Assembly (NCBI GenBank): GCA_903833215.1
Contig: CAILEM010000147.1
Span: forward strand, 1 to 64,000
Direction: 5' to 3'
From: an uncultured Armatimonadota bacterium
GTDB taxonomy: Bacteria; Armatimonadota; Fimbriimonadia; Fimbriimonadales; Fimbriimonadaceae
Length of the DNA: 64,000 bases
In this document: positions 25,588 to 33,850 of the stretch, in pieces
Layout of the letters: the number at the start of each line of letters is the position of its first letter
How positions within the stretch are numbered: the first letter of the stretch is position 1
Position numbers and translations under genes: made by a program
Notes under the pieces: generated by a model
What the model saw: the letters and a program-made list of their open reading frames with translations, nothing else
The model's database searches: none
Told to the model about the DNA's origin: nothing

Positions 25588-26661
25588 ATGCCCCTGATCG
25601 ACCCCTTCCAGAGAACGATCGACTACCTACGGGTTTCGGTGACCGACCGGTGCAACTTCCGGTGCGTGTACTGCATGCCCGAGGAGGGCTCGCCTGTTGC
25701 GCCCAAAGAGGAGCTTTTGTCCGCAGACGAATTTGTGCGGATCGTGCGGATTGCAGTCGAGGCCGGAATTCGAAAAGTGCGGCTTACAGGCGGCGAGCCG
25801 CTGGTCCGCAAGGACCTGGTTCAGATTGTACGAGGGATTGCTTCGCTTCCTGGCATAACGGACTTGAGTCTAACCACGAACGGCTATTTGCTGACCGAGC
25901 AGGCACCGGCGTTGGCTGCTGCTGGACTTACACGCATCAATGTAAGCGTCGATACTTTGAGGCCTGATCGATTCAAAGCGATCGCGCGGCGCGGGGAAAT
26001 GGCTTCGGTCATGGAAGGAATCGAAGCGGCTCGTGCCGCCGGTATCGGACCAATAAAGATCAACTGCGTTGCTATGAAGGGAGTGAACGACGACGAAGCT
26101 GCCGACTTCGCTGCGTGGACGTTTCGGGAGGAAGTCCACGTTCGGTTCATCGAGATCATGCCGATCAAATGGAATCTGGACGAAACGACCGGCTTCGATC
26201 CCTTCTCAGCTCATGGCGGTAATGGGTTGATTCAGCTCAAACAGACGAGCGGAAGCATGCTCAGCGATAACGAAATGCGCCGCATGTTCATCTCCGCCGC
26301 AGATTTGAAGGCGATCATCGAAGCGGCACATTCACCTCTTCTGCCGGCCGAGATCGCAACTAACGGCCCCGCCAGAACCTATCGGTTGGCTGGAGCTAAA
26401 GGCACCATCGGCTTTATCAGCCAAATTTCCTCCGACCTCTGCGAAAACTGTAACCGGATTCGGTTGACGTCGGACGGCTTCCTTCGTCCGTGCCTGATGT
26501 CGGATGGGGAGTTGGATATTCGCACAGCACTGCGTTCAGGTGCGTCGGATGAAGATTTGGCCGGACTGATCCACCATGTGGTTGATCACAAGCCGGAACG
26601 GCACTATTTGGCTGAAGGTCAGAAGGTTACCGGACGTGGCATGAGTCAGATTGGTGGCTAG
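25588..26661 (+). CDS. moaA: GTP 3',8-cyclase MoaA (molybdenum cofactor synthesis)
   Basis: The 357-residue radical SAM enzyme converts GTP to 3',8-cyclo-7,8-dihydro-GTP, the first step of molybdopterin synthesis. The N-terminal cluster ligands are C22, C26 and C29 (CNFRCVYC), followed by VRLTGGEPLVRKDL. The C-terminal cluster ligands are in CENCNRIRLTSDGFLRPCL. The protein ends GRGMSQIGG, the conserved GG tail. It is about 25 residues longer than usual, with an insertion around residues 196-230 between the VRFIEIMPI strand and the C-terminal cluster domain. No other moa gene is in the window. Confidence 0.95.
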   Translation: MPLIDPFQRTIDYLRVSVTDRCNFRCVYCMPEEGSPVAPKEELLSADEFVRIVRIAVEAGIRKVRLTGGEPLVRKDLVQIVRGIASLPGITDLSLTTNGYLLTEQAPALAAAGLTRINVSVDTLRPDRFKAIARRGEMASVMEGIEAARAAGIGPIKINCVAMKGVNDDEAADFAAWTFREEVHVRFIEIMPIKWNLDETTGFDPFSAHGGNGLIQLKQTSGSMLSDNEMRRMFISAADLKAIIEAAHSPLLPAEIATNGPARTYRLAGAKGTIGFISQISSDLCENCNRIRLTSDGFLRPCLMSDGELDIRTALRSGASDEDLAGLIHHVVDHKPERHYLAEGQKVTGRGMSQIGG

Positions 26662-26741
26662 GCCCTGTTATCGTCTCACCTTGATACGATTTTGAGATTA
26701 ACCAACCTCTCTCCTGAAACCACCGGACCGTTACCTATATG

Positions 26742-26782
26742 TGATGCCTCCAGCACGCAGCCGTAGGCGGAGGTCTGGAGGC
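26742..26782 (+). repeat. REP-like palindromic repeat, copy 1
   Basis: This 41-bp element starts TGATGCCTCCAG and ends CTGGAGGC, giving an 8-bp terminal stem (GCCTCCAG/CTGGAGGC). It shares ends and part of the interior with two elements at 31879-31915 and 31977-32015. It sits in the 264-bp gap between moaA and the GH172 gene, where I see no other feature. Confidence 0.75.
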
Positions 26783-26925
26783 TTTTCACTAACCAGCCCG
26801 CGACTTTGAACTTCCGAATTTGACCCGAGCAGGTCGCCAGTAGCACTCGCGAACTCACCTTACGGCTCTGGCGTGAGGCAACCGCGCTAGAACGGAATCA
26901 TCATGCTTCATCCCTGGGAGGTTGT

Positions 26926-28986
26926 TTGGCCCGGCGAGACAGTTACTTGGAAATGGAATCCCAATATCGGCCATGCTCTTGGGTGATGCTTCAGGTTTTG
27001 CTTGGCTTGGTATTGGTGGCTCCGCATTCAACAGGGCCGGTCGTGACGATTTCTTCTTTGTTGCGTGAGATGTCGGATCGGGCGAGTTTGGCTCGGACTC
27101 CGGCGATTCCATTCAAGCAACTCCAGGCGAGCAGCTATGACCGGGCGCAGAAGGACCCTAAGGATGCGAAGACTTGGTTTGCCAATGTGGACTATGGGCA
27201 GTTCATTCGAACTGAGCAGCATGACGGCAGAACCGAGTGGGTTGCGATGGAGCATATGGGTGCGGGGGCGATTACACATATTTGGACCCCACTGCTTGGT
27301 GAGAAGGACAAGATGCTCGTGCGGTTCTACTTCGACGGCAGTGACAAACCCGCGATTGAGGAGCCGTTTAACGACTTAATGCGGGGTAAGGGCCTGTTCA
27401 AGCCACCGTTCGCGTACATCTCATGGGCGGAGCCGGGCGTCAACTCGGGGGTCGGCAGCGACTTGTACTTCCCTATCCCGTCTGCCAAGGGCTGCAAGGT
27501 CACTTTCAGCGAGGTGCCGTTCTACTATTCCATCGGCTATCGGGCTTACCCAAAGAACACAAGCGTCGAGACGTTCACAAAGCAATCGGTGACTGAAACA
27601 ACTGGGCTTGCGCAGAAAGTTGGGCAGGATCTGGGCCACACAGAGAACTTCGCGAGTCGCCCAGTACATGACAAGGCTTTGAAGATTCCGGCCAAGGCAG
27701 ACATTTCGATGAAGCTACCTAAAGGGCCGAACGCATTGACGAGACTGAGCCTTCGATTCGACCACACGCTGGATCTCCAGGAGTTAAGAACCACCGTCGT
27801 GGAGATGACCTTCGATGGGGAGAAAACCGTTTGGTGTCCGATCGGAGAGTTCTTTGGCTGCGGAGTTCATAGCCGCCCGGTTTGGGATCGATATCGGTCG
27901 GTGACTAAATCTGGAGAGATGAGTTGCGATTGGAGGATGCCCTATCAACGAAATGCCCAGCTTCGCATCCTCAATCTTGGTAGGAAACCTGTATTTCTTC
28001 GCCTTGCATTGGCGACAGAGGCGTGGCACTGGGATGACCGTTCGATGCACTTTCACGCCTCATGGCGCTACCAGCATCCGCTCGCGACGCGTCCGATGAG
28101 CGACTGGAATTACCTTTCGGCGACGGGTTCGGGAGTGTATGTCGGCGACACCCTAACCGTTTTCAGCCCAGCTGCAGGTTGGTATGGCGAAGGAGATGAG
28201 CGGATCTATGTCGATGGTGAGAAATTCCCTTCCCACCTCGGGACTGGAACCGAAGACTACTACGGATACGCCTGGGGCATGGCGGAGGGCTTTTCGTCGG
28301 CATACATTGCTATGCCAAATCGAGACCTGAAGGGGCGCGAGAATTGGATGGGTTATACAACCACATCGCGGGTCCGGGGGCTCGATGCGATCCCGTTTGA
28401 CAAGTCGATCAAGTTCGACATGGAGATTTGGGACTGGGCGGACTGCAAAGTCGGCTACTCTGCAGCCACGTTTTGGTACGCGCGACCAGGAGCGACTTCG
28501 AACCGAGTTCCATCACCGCAAGACGCGATTGCTCCGTTGCCAGAAACGACTGGATCGATCAATGGCGCCATCGAATGCGAAGACATGAAAGTCCTGACAA
28601 AATCGGACGGACTCCAAGTATCGACGCAATCGGCAGGACTCACCGAAGGGAGTTGGAGCAACAACACTCAACTCTTCCTGCAAGCGAACAAACCCGGCGA
28701 CTTCGTCCAGCTTGAGTTTCCGGTTCAAAAGGCTGGCCGCTATCACGTGTATCTGTACGCCACCAAGAGCTACGACTACGGAATTGTTCGGTTCTCGGTA
28801 AACGGGAGTTTTCCAAAACCCGTCGATTTTTTCAGCGAAAAACCAGTCGCCTCGGGGGTGATTGATCTGGGTGTGTTTGATCTCAAGAGGCCAGTGTCGA
28901 GCCTCCGGGCTGAGGTTGTTGGAACGAATCCAAAGTCAAGAGGATCGCAGTTTTATTTTGGGTTGGACTGCATCGTCGTGAGATGA
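26926..28986 (+). CDS. GH172 (DUF2961) family exported glycoside hydrolase with C-terminal carbohydrate-binding-like domain
   Basis: The 686-residue protein has an N-terminal hydrophobic stretch (VMLQVLLGLVLVAP), then the DUF2961 domain. SSYDRAQ..WFANVDYGQFIR and MEHMGAGAITHIWTP match its first motifs. GTGTEDYYGYAWG at about residues 439-451 and DMEIWDW near 498 supply the two conserved glutamates of GH172. Characterised GH172 enzymes act on fructofuranosides or arabinofuranosides; the substrate here is unknown. Residues 545-686 form a beta-rich module resembling CBM35-type domains. TTG at 26926, behind GGGAGG, is a possible start; ATGs at 26953 and 26986 are alternatives. Its stop overlaps the next ATG as ATGA. 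Confidence 0.88.
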   Translation: MARRDSYLEMESQYRPCSWVMLQVLLGLVLVAPHSTGPVVTISSLLREMSDRASLARTPAIPFKQLQASSYDRAQKDPKDAKTWFANVDYGQFIRTEQHDGRTEWVAMEHMGAGAITHIWTPLLGEKDKMLVRFYFDGSDKPAIEEPFNDLMRGKGLFKPPFAYISWAEPGVNSGVGSDLYFPIPSAKGCKVTFSEVPFYYSIGYRAYPKNTSVETFTKQSVTETTGLAQKVGQDLGHTENFASRPVHDKALKIPAKADISMKLPKGPNALTRLSLRFDHTLDLQELRTTVVEMTFDGEKTVWCPIGEFFGCGVHSRPVWDRYRSVTKSGEMSCDWRMPYQRNAQLRILNLGRKPVFLRLALATEAWHWDDRSMHFHASWRYQHPLATRPMSDWNYLSATGSGVYVGDTLTVFSPAAGWYGEGDERIYVDGEKFPSHLGTGTEDYYGYAWGMAEGFSSAYIAMPNRDLKGRENWMGYTTTSRVRGLDAIPFDKSIKFDMEIWDWADCKVGYSAATFWYARPGATSNRVPSPQDAIAPLPETTGSINGAIECEDMKVLTKSDGLQVSTQSAGLTEGSWSNNTQLFLQANKPGDFVQLEFPVQKAGRYHVYLYATKSYDYGIVRFSVNGSFPKPVDFFSEKPVASGVIDLGVFDLKRPVSSLRAEVVGTNPKSRGSQFYFGLDCIVVR

Positions 28987-29270
28987 GATTTGTGCATCAC
29001 GGGAAGTCTGACCGGTTTGACCGGGATTTCCTCGACATCACGTTCGAGAACGCATGGTTGGGCTATGGCTACTACTGGGACTTTGCGGATCAAAAGGAGT
29101 CAGCTGGGGCCGTGCAAAGTGACGACATTTTTTCGACGGGCGATTTCGGATGGATTACTGGTGACGAAGTGGCCCATCGTATCAGCGTTTGGTCGAATTC
29201 CAAACCTCGATACATCATCAACGGACAACCCCGCGATTGGGTGAAGCCGGCTCGATTGGATTCTAGATGA
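28983..29270 (+). CDS. Small protein with unrecognised domain, paralogous to the next gene
   Basis: The 95-residue protein overlaps the GH172 gene by 4 nt (ATGA), so it is translationally coupled to it. I do not recognise the family. It shares most of its length with the C-terminal part of the gene at 29411-30064: both have LD(I/V)TFE(N/D)AW, GYYW, SDD, the stretch RISVWSNSKPRY and a final VKP. It has no signal peptide or membrane helix and is rich in Trp, Tyr and Asp, suggesting a compact beta domain. Function unknown. Confidence 0.75.
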   Translation: MRFVHHGKSDRFDRDFLDITFENAWLGYGYYWDFADQKESAGAVQSDDIFSTGDFGWITGDEVAHRISVWSNSKPRYIINGQPRDWVKPARLDSR

Positions 29271-29410
29271 GAACGTTGCACACCTTTTCGGCGTTAACTT
29301 ACTCAAACCCGTCCCTATGGCGATGCCATAGGCTAGTCTTGTCACGCGCCTTTGGCACTTACGGATATATATCCCAGTCCAGGGCATTTCAAAGTGCAAT
29401 AGAATAGAAC

Positions 29411-30064
29411 ATGACTGGAGAGACGTTCACATACCTCGGAACCCAATGGTATCCGTGGAACTGGTTGATGCCGCTCTTCTTGCTTTATCCGATATTTCAA
29501 GCTCGCAAACTCACCCAGCGAGTACCGATAATATTCTTCGTTCTGCTTGTTCTCGGCCTTCTGATAGCGTGGTTGAAAGTGCCATCAAGGTATGCCGCCC
29601 CGTATGACTTCTTCGCCTTTATCGTCTGCCTTATTTGGGTGATGGCGATGGACAGTAACCTCAAATCTGGACGCAAGGAACTCCCATCGCCGCAATCATA
29701 TATTTATGTTGCCCTTATAGTCGCCTTTCTACCCAAACCCAGCACCGATCGCCACAAGGTGATCCAACTCAGGGATAAAGACATGATCTTTGCCCAAGAT
29801 GACAAGGTCGAGCGAGTGGATCGACAAGGTCTCGACGTAACATTTGAAGACGCTTGGTCAGGTTCTGGCTACTACTGGGGTTTTGATGATTCAAAGGAAC
29901 GGGGTGGAACAGTGACAAGTGATGATGTGTATTGGACTGGCGGAGTGACCTTGATAACGGGCGCTGAAGTCGCTCGTCGAATAAGCGTCTGGTCTAATTC
30001 CAAGCCTAGATACGTCTTCATAGATGCCCCTCGCGGTGGGGTTAAGCCAACGCCATTAAGATGA
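29411..30064 (+). CDS. Membrane protein with the same unrecognised C-terminal domain
   Basis: The 217-residue protein has three to four hydrophobic segments in its first 115 residues (MPLFLLYPIF, IIFFVLLVLGLLIAWL, FFAFIVCLIWVMAMD, YIYVALIVAFLP). A soluble C-terminal domain of about 95 residues follows. That domain is a paralogue of the whole preceding 95-residue protein (DVTFEDAWSGSGYYWGF and ARRISVWSNSKPRYVF). The gene lies 140 nt after it, beyond a CCTATGGC/GCCATAGG hairpin at 29314-29332. Function is unknown; it may be a recent duplication in which one copy gained or lost the membrane part. Confidence 0.78.
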   Translation: MTGETFTYLGTQWYPWNWLMPLFLLYPIFQARKLTQRVPIIFFVLLVLGLLIAWLKVPSRYAAPYDFFAFIVCLIWVMAMDSNLKSGRKELPSPQSYIYVALIVAFLPKPSTDRHKVIQLRDKDMIFAQDDKVERVDRQGLDVTFEDAWSGSGYYWGFDDSKERGGTVTSDDVYWTGGVTLITGAEVARRISVWSNSKPRYVFIDAPRGGVKPTPLR

Positions 30065-30086
30065 TGCTGATCACTCACCGTCCGAG

Positions 30087-30737
30087 TTAACGCTCGACGA
30101 ATTCGCCGGTGGAGGTTCCTGTATCGCCGATGTACGGGACGAAGCTGCCGAGCCATTTGCCTTGGATTTCGGCTTCGCCGGTCATGCCTTCTCCGGCGTT
30201 GTAGAAGACCGCTAGTGTCGTCTCAAACTCGCCCACCAAGCCGTTGTGGAGCATGCCTCGCACATAGTATTTGGGCTTGTCGGCGTACTCAATGTCGATA
30301 TCCGTGATGAGCAATTGGAAATTCTTGTCCAGGCAAACCCGTGAAAGAACTCGAAAGTTCGGTTCGGTTTGTCGCGTCCCTTCGTTCTGAGTTCGCTCGG
30401 AATAGATTCCGTATGCCAGACCTCCCACCATCATCAGGATTCCGGCAACCGCACCCAGAAGGGTCAGATGAAAGAAATCTAACAGACTTGAAGCACTGGA
30501 ACCTCCTGATGGCCCTTTAATAACGCTTACGGCGACCTGGATACCGATGAGCCCAAAGGAGACAATCGTGAGAACCAGCCCCCCAGCCATAAGGCGTCCG
30601 ATAAGGGCTTCCTTTGATGCCCCAATTTCCCGCCGCCTGCCAAAACCGCTTCGGATGTCCAACCGATTCTCTCCCCTGCCTCGCAATCCCGAGTATCCGC
30701 TATAGGACGTTTTATGGAGACTGCTTTGTTTGCTCAA
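30087..30737 (-). CDS. Hypothetical membrane protein with two transmembrane helices
   Basis: The 216-residue protein starts with a polar, Arg/Gly/Tyr-rich segment of about 45 residues. Two hydrophobic helices follow (LMAGGLVLTIVSFGLIGIQVAVSVI and LLGAVAGILMMVGGLAYGIY). The C-terminal domain of about 95 residues is beta-rich and ends near SFVPYIGDTGTSTGEFVER. I do not recognise the family. It converges on the preceding membrane-protein gene, 22 nt apart, and is probably monocistronic. Confidence 0.75.
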   Translation of the reverse strand: MSKQSSLHKTSYSGYSGLRGRGENRLDIRSGFGRRREIGASKEALIGRLMAGGLVLTIVSFGLIGIQVAVSVIKGPSGGSSASSLLDFFHLTLLGAVAGILMMVGGLAYGIYSERTQNEGTRQTEPNFRVLSRVCLDKNFQLLITDIDIEYADKPKYYVRGMLHNGLVGEFETTLAVFYNAGEGMTGEAEIQGKWLGSFVPYIGDTGTSTGEFVER

Positions 30738-30782
30738 GAATGAATTGGGGCGTCCGTTTTCTTGAGTGACAGAGCCTCAGGC

Positions 30783-31781
30783 TCATCGCGACTTCCACGC
30801 GTGAGCCAGCATTTCTATCGACCGAAGTCTTGCGGCAAGGTCATAGATCCGGGAGGTTACGATGATCTCATCGGCTTGGGTTTCTCGAGCGAACTCGCCT
30901 AGTTCGTGCAAGACCGTTGTCGGACTCCCGACAAAGGCGTATTTCAGAAATCGTTGTACTCCAGCATGCTCCTCCGGTGTCCACGCCAGGTCGACCCCTC
31001 GGACGGGTGGCTGGATCTTCCCTCGCTTCCCTTGAAGCAAGTTCAAAACTCCCTGCTTGGCAGTTGAAAACAGAAAGTTCGCTTCGTCATCCGAATCGGC
31101 TACGACCACATTCGCGGCAACCATGGCGTAGGGTTCGGCCAGCTTCGCAGATGGACGGAACTCTTGGCGATACAAGCGTAGAGCTTCGTGGAGGTGCTCC
31201 GGCGCAAAATGCGAAGCGAAGGCGAATGGGAGGCCCAGTAATCCGGCCAGTTGTGCGCTGTACGTGCTTGAGCCGAGAAGCCAAATCGGCACTTCGAGTC
31301 CATCGCCAGGAAAGGCGCGTACGGAATTTGCGGAGTTCCCTGCACCGAAGTAAAACAATAACTCTTGAACATCCTGGGGAAAGGTATCGGCGGAATCTGG
31401 TCCGAGATTGCGTCGCAGAGCACGGGCTGTTCGCATATCTGTGCCAGGTGCGCGACCGAGTCCAAGGTCGATTCTTCCAGGATAAAGCGACTCTAGCGTC
31501 CCGAACTGCTCAGCGATGACTAGAGGCGCGTGGTTCGGCAGCATCACGCCACCCGATCCGATGCGAATCGAATGGGTACCACCTGCGATAAATCCGAGGG
31601 CGACCGATGTCGCCGCGCTAGCGATTCCTTCCATGTTGTGATGCTCGGCCATCCAAAACCGCGTGTATCCGAGTTCTTCTGCCTTTCGCGCAAGCTCAAG
31701 ACTGTCGAGTAGCGCTTGGCGAGGCGTGTCGACATCGCGCACGAAGGAGAGGTCGAGGATGGAAAGCGGGATTGAGGTCAT
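30783..31781 (-). CDS. LLM class flavin-dependent oxidoreductase (luciferase-like monooxygenase)
   Basis: The 332-residue TIM-barrel protein starts [10 protein letters not shown] and continues [75 protein letters not shown], the diagnostic bacterial luciferase-like region. The MsnO8-type subfamily shares this motif order. Members use reduced flavin and oxygen to hydroxylate or oxidise small molecules. No flavin reductase is adjacent, and the substrate is unknown. It stands alone before an 830-bp non-coding stretch. Confidence 0.9.
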   Translation of the reverse strand: MTSIPLSILDLSFVRDVDTPRQALLDSLELARKAEELGYTRFWMAEHHNMEGIASAATSVALGFIAGGTHSIRIGSGGVMLPNHAPLVIAEQFGTLESLYPGRIDLGLGRAPGTDMRTARALRRNLGPDSADTFPQDVQELLFYFGAGNSANSVRAFPGDGLEVPIWLLGSSTYSAQLAGLLGLPFAFASHFAPEHLHEALRLYRQEFRPSAKLAEPYAMVAANVVVADSDDEANFLFSTAKQGVLNLLQGKRGKIQPPVRGVDLAWTPEEHAGVQRFLKYAFVGSPTTVLHELGEFARETQADEIIVTSRIYDLAARLRSIEMLAHAWKSR

Positions 31782-31878
31782 TCTTAACTGAGTTCTACGA
31801 AACGTCCGGCGGTCGCAGCATCATCCTGCGATGGACGGCGCCGAGGTCTTGAAGCTGACATCTCGTACTCATCTGCGA

Positions 31879-31915
31879 TGATGCCTCCAGCCGAAGCGAA
31901 GTGGAGTCTGGAGGC
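31879..31915 (+). repeat. REP-like palindromic repeat, copy 2
   Basis: This 37-bp copy starts TGATGCCTCCAG and ends CTGGAGGC, as in the copy at 26742. With the inverted copy at 31977-32015 it forms a head-to-head pair about 60 bp apart, the layout of bacterial interspersed mosaic elements. Confidence 0.75.
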
Positions 31916-31976
31916 CTAAAACCACCTACTTCTGAGAGCGAACGGGCCGTACGCCTGCCGAGCACTCGATTGGCTA

Positions 31977-32015
31977 GCCTCCAGGCTCCGCTTTCAGCTC
32001 CGGCTGGAGGCATCA
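31977..32015 (-). repeat. REP-like palindromic repeat, copy 3 (inverted)
   Basis: On the minus strand this copy reads TGATGCCTCCAGCCGGAGC and ends GGAGCCTGGAGGC, sharing both ends with copies 1 and 2. It faces copy 2. A REP-type pair is inferred from layout; no RAYT transposase gene is seen in the window. Confidence 0.75.
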
Positions 32016-32579
32016 ACGGTGGGGGACGGGCCTGAGAGCCTTCATCCCGGAAATCGTGTTGATTGTATTAGCTTTCCTCCATGCGAGAGAGAATTCGAAT
32101 CTAGTGGCTAGCAGCGATGTGGATGGCGATCATCTTTGGCACGTCTTGCACGTTGATCACGAGTCGGCAATTGTTGAAGACGGTCACGACACGCGGACCT
32201 GTCCTCAAGCATCAGGAGCTTTTTCAGAGTTTCTGGGATGGCTGGTAATGGCTTTCGTTAACGCGTATCACGTCCTTGAGTTCGCAGTGCTAACGTTCCT
32301 TCTTTTGAGACCCATGAGGGGGCGAAAAAAAAGGCAGGCAGAGCGTTTGCACAACTGAATGCTGCCAGCGAAGAATACAACCAGCCGTTTTTTTGCCGTA
32401 GAGGACGCTGGACCGATCTCTTGATCGATGAGATCGGATTTGATTTGGTTTGTATGCCCCAGGAAGTAACACAATCCCGACGGTCTGGCAAAAGACGGGA
32501 AACAATTTCAGATCGGTGAGATGGTCTCCATCGAAATCTCGCGGCGGATTTTCTTTGACGCACAATAGTGACTTATTCC

Positions 32580-32607
32580 TTGCATCTTGGTGTTCTCACT
32601 GTAAACT
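32580..32607 (+). promoter_or_regulatory. Candidate promoter of the VapBC pair
   Basis: TTGCAT at 32580-32585 and TAAACT at 32602-32607 are 16 bp apart, a reasonable sigma-70-type match. Transcription would begin only a few bases before the ATG at 32616, so the antitoxin mRNA may be leaderless. No ribosome-binding site is visible in front of that ATG. Confidence 0.45.
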
Positions 32608-32615
32608 GTCTATTC

Positions 32616-32864
32616 ATGAGGCACACATTAACGTTCGAACCAGATGTGGATGCGGCTTTGGCTGCGACTTGCCGATCAACCGGAAAGCCTCTGAAAGAAG
32701 TTGTCAATTCGCTTTTGAGAACAGGATTAGCCCTGCAGGAAAGCCTCAAAAGCGCACCGCCCTTCGTTATTGAGCCAGTTTCGATGGGAGGGATACGTCC
32801 CGGTATTTCCCTAGACAGTATTTCGGCCCTGGAGTCGCTCATAGAGGAAGACTCGCACCGTTGA
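32616..32864 (+). CDS. vapB: VapB-type antitoxin
   Basis: This 82-residue protein begins MRHTLTFEPDVDAALAATCRSTGKPLKEVVNSLLRTGL, a ribbon-helix-helix DNA-binding pattern. The acidic, flexible C-terminal part should wrap the toxin. It overlaps the VapC gene by 4 nt, the classic translational coupling of such pairs. An upstream frame start at 32568 is less likely because it lies before the candidate promoter. It should neutralise the ribonuclease encoded next and repress the operon. Confidence 0.82.
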   Translation: MRHTLTFEPDVDAALAATCRSTGKPLKEVVNSLLRTGLALQESLKSAPPFVIEPVSMGGIRPGISLDSISALESLIEEDSHR

Positions 32865-33292
32865 GGATCATCGACGCCAACCTACTGATTTATGCGTATG
32901 ACAAAGATGCGCCCCAACATGCATTGGCCAAAGCATGGCTGGAGGACGTCTACAAAAACGATGACCTTGTGGGTCTCCCGCGGCTTGTGCTATTAGCTTT
33001 TCTTCGGATCTCAACCAACCCAAGAATCATGAACACGCCAATCAAGACCGAAATCGCGATGGAAATCGTAGAGAATCTGGTGGCACACGCAAAGACGGTC
33101 GTTGTTGACTGTGGTCCGAATCATTGGAAAGTTTTCAGGGACCTCGTGGTGCGGTCGGGCGTGTACGGGCCCTCTATCACCGATGCGTTTCTGGCATCGC
33201 TTGCGATTGAGCACGGGGCGACCTTGTGCTCATGTGATGCAGGCTTCCGCCGCTACGCTGAATTGAGTCTGGAAATTCCGAAGGTTTCTTAA
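32861..33292 (+). CDS. vapC: VapC-type PIN-domain toxin
   Basis: The 143-residue protein has the PIN-domain acidic residues: the first D in IIDANLLIYAYD, a second acidic patch in the middle, and D in SITDAFLASLAIEHGATLCSCDAGFRRY, which carries the third and fourth positions. PIN toxins cleave tRNA or rRNA and stop growth when unopposed. The TTG start at 32861 overlaps the antitoxin TGA. A run ending AELSLEIPKVS closes the fold normally, so the gene appears intact. Confidence 0.88.
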   Translation: MRIIDANLLIYAYDKDAPQHALAKAWLEDVYKNDDLVGLPRLVLLAFLRISTNPRIMNTPIKTEIAMEIVENLVAHAKTVVVDCGPNHWKVFRDLVVRSGVYGPSITDAFLASLAIEHGATLCSCDAGFRRYAELSLEIPKVS

Positions 33293-33337
33293 ATGATCCC
33301 TGACAGTAATCGTGGGCTCCTTACTTGATTTCGGCGA

Positions 33338-33850
33338 ATGGGTAAATTGAGTTCCAATTCTAGAATACGATCGTGGCTCGCCAAAGCGAAATCGGTTCAT
33401 GATCTTGGGCGTCCCATCTACATTCCAAAACCTGGCCACACTTGGGACGAGGAACGCGAGGAGCGAATTCAAGAGAAATGGCGACAGCTCATTGGAAAGC
33501 CGCTGCCAATTGGCCACGAGTTCAGGGAGTTCTTTGGGACTCGGATGCACGATTCGTGGGTGATTGGTATTGAGCGGACACCTTCACTTCTCAAGGTTCG
33601 CTTGGACTCGATCAACGCAGACATTTTCGCTTTGAACCTCACGGACGAGCTTGGAATTGAGATTGTTCCGAGCCAATGGCCGGTGGAACTCCTTCTGCAT
33701 GATCCGGTTTACGTCCGAGCGGCCAGGCACGATCCGTTTGGCATGTTACGATTTGCGGACCTGCGGTTGATAAAATCGGATGAGCCACAAAAGTGCCCCA
33801 ATTTCTTTACGATTGGTTTATCGAACAAGATGGACGGATTCAGTGGATAG
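33338..33850 (+). CDS. Hypothetical protein, probably the first part of a frameshifted gene
   Basis: The 170-residue frame starts MGKLSSNSRIRSWLAKAK and contains the segments EFFGTRMHDSWVIGIERTPSLLKVRLDS and WPVELLLHDPVYVRAARHDPFGMLRFADLRLI. I do not recognise the family. The coding quality seems to end near residue 152 (IKSDEPQK); after that the frame runs into low-quality sequence and stops. A protein-like continuation opens in the -1 frame at the same point. It lies 45 nt after vapC in the same direction. Confidence 0.6.
   Translation: MGKLSSNSRIRSWLAKAKSVHDLGRPIYIPKPGHTWDEEREERIQEKWRQLIGKPLPIGHEFREFFGTRMHDSWVIGIERTPSLLKVRLDSINADIFALNLTDELGIEIVPSQWPVELLLHDPVYVRAARHDPFGMLRFADLRLIKSDEPQKCPNFFTIGLSNKMDGFSG

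Larger units (their letters stand above)
31782..32579. other. Non-coding stretch with repeats and possible gene remnants
   Basis: About 800 bp separate the LLM oxidoreductase from the promoter of the VapBC pair. The left part holds the inverted pair of REP-like elements. The open frames on both strands (for example 32056-32358 on the plus strand) have no recognisable motif, and I do not call them. On the minus strand about 32100-32275 reads, with frameshifts, like a decayed HigB-type toxin. A run of eight A at 32326-32333 follows GGGGCG. Confidence 0.5.

Noticed and set aside
26903-26985. Short peptide frame overlapping the 5' end of the GH172 gene
   Set aside because: It is 27 codons, has no ribosome site and shares DNA with the longer gene; not supported.
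32056-32358. Frame with a hydrophobic C-terminus (FVNAYHVLEFAVLTFLLL)
   Set aside because: It crosses a homopolymer-rich region beside repeats and has no family signature, so it is not supported as a gene.
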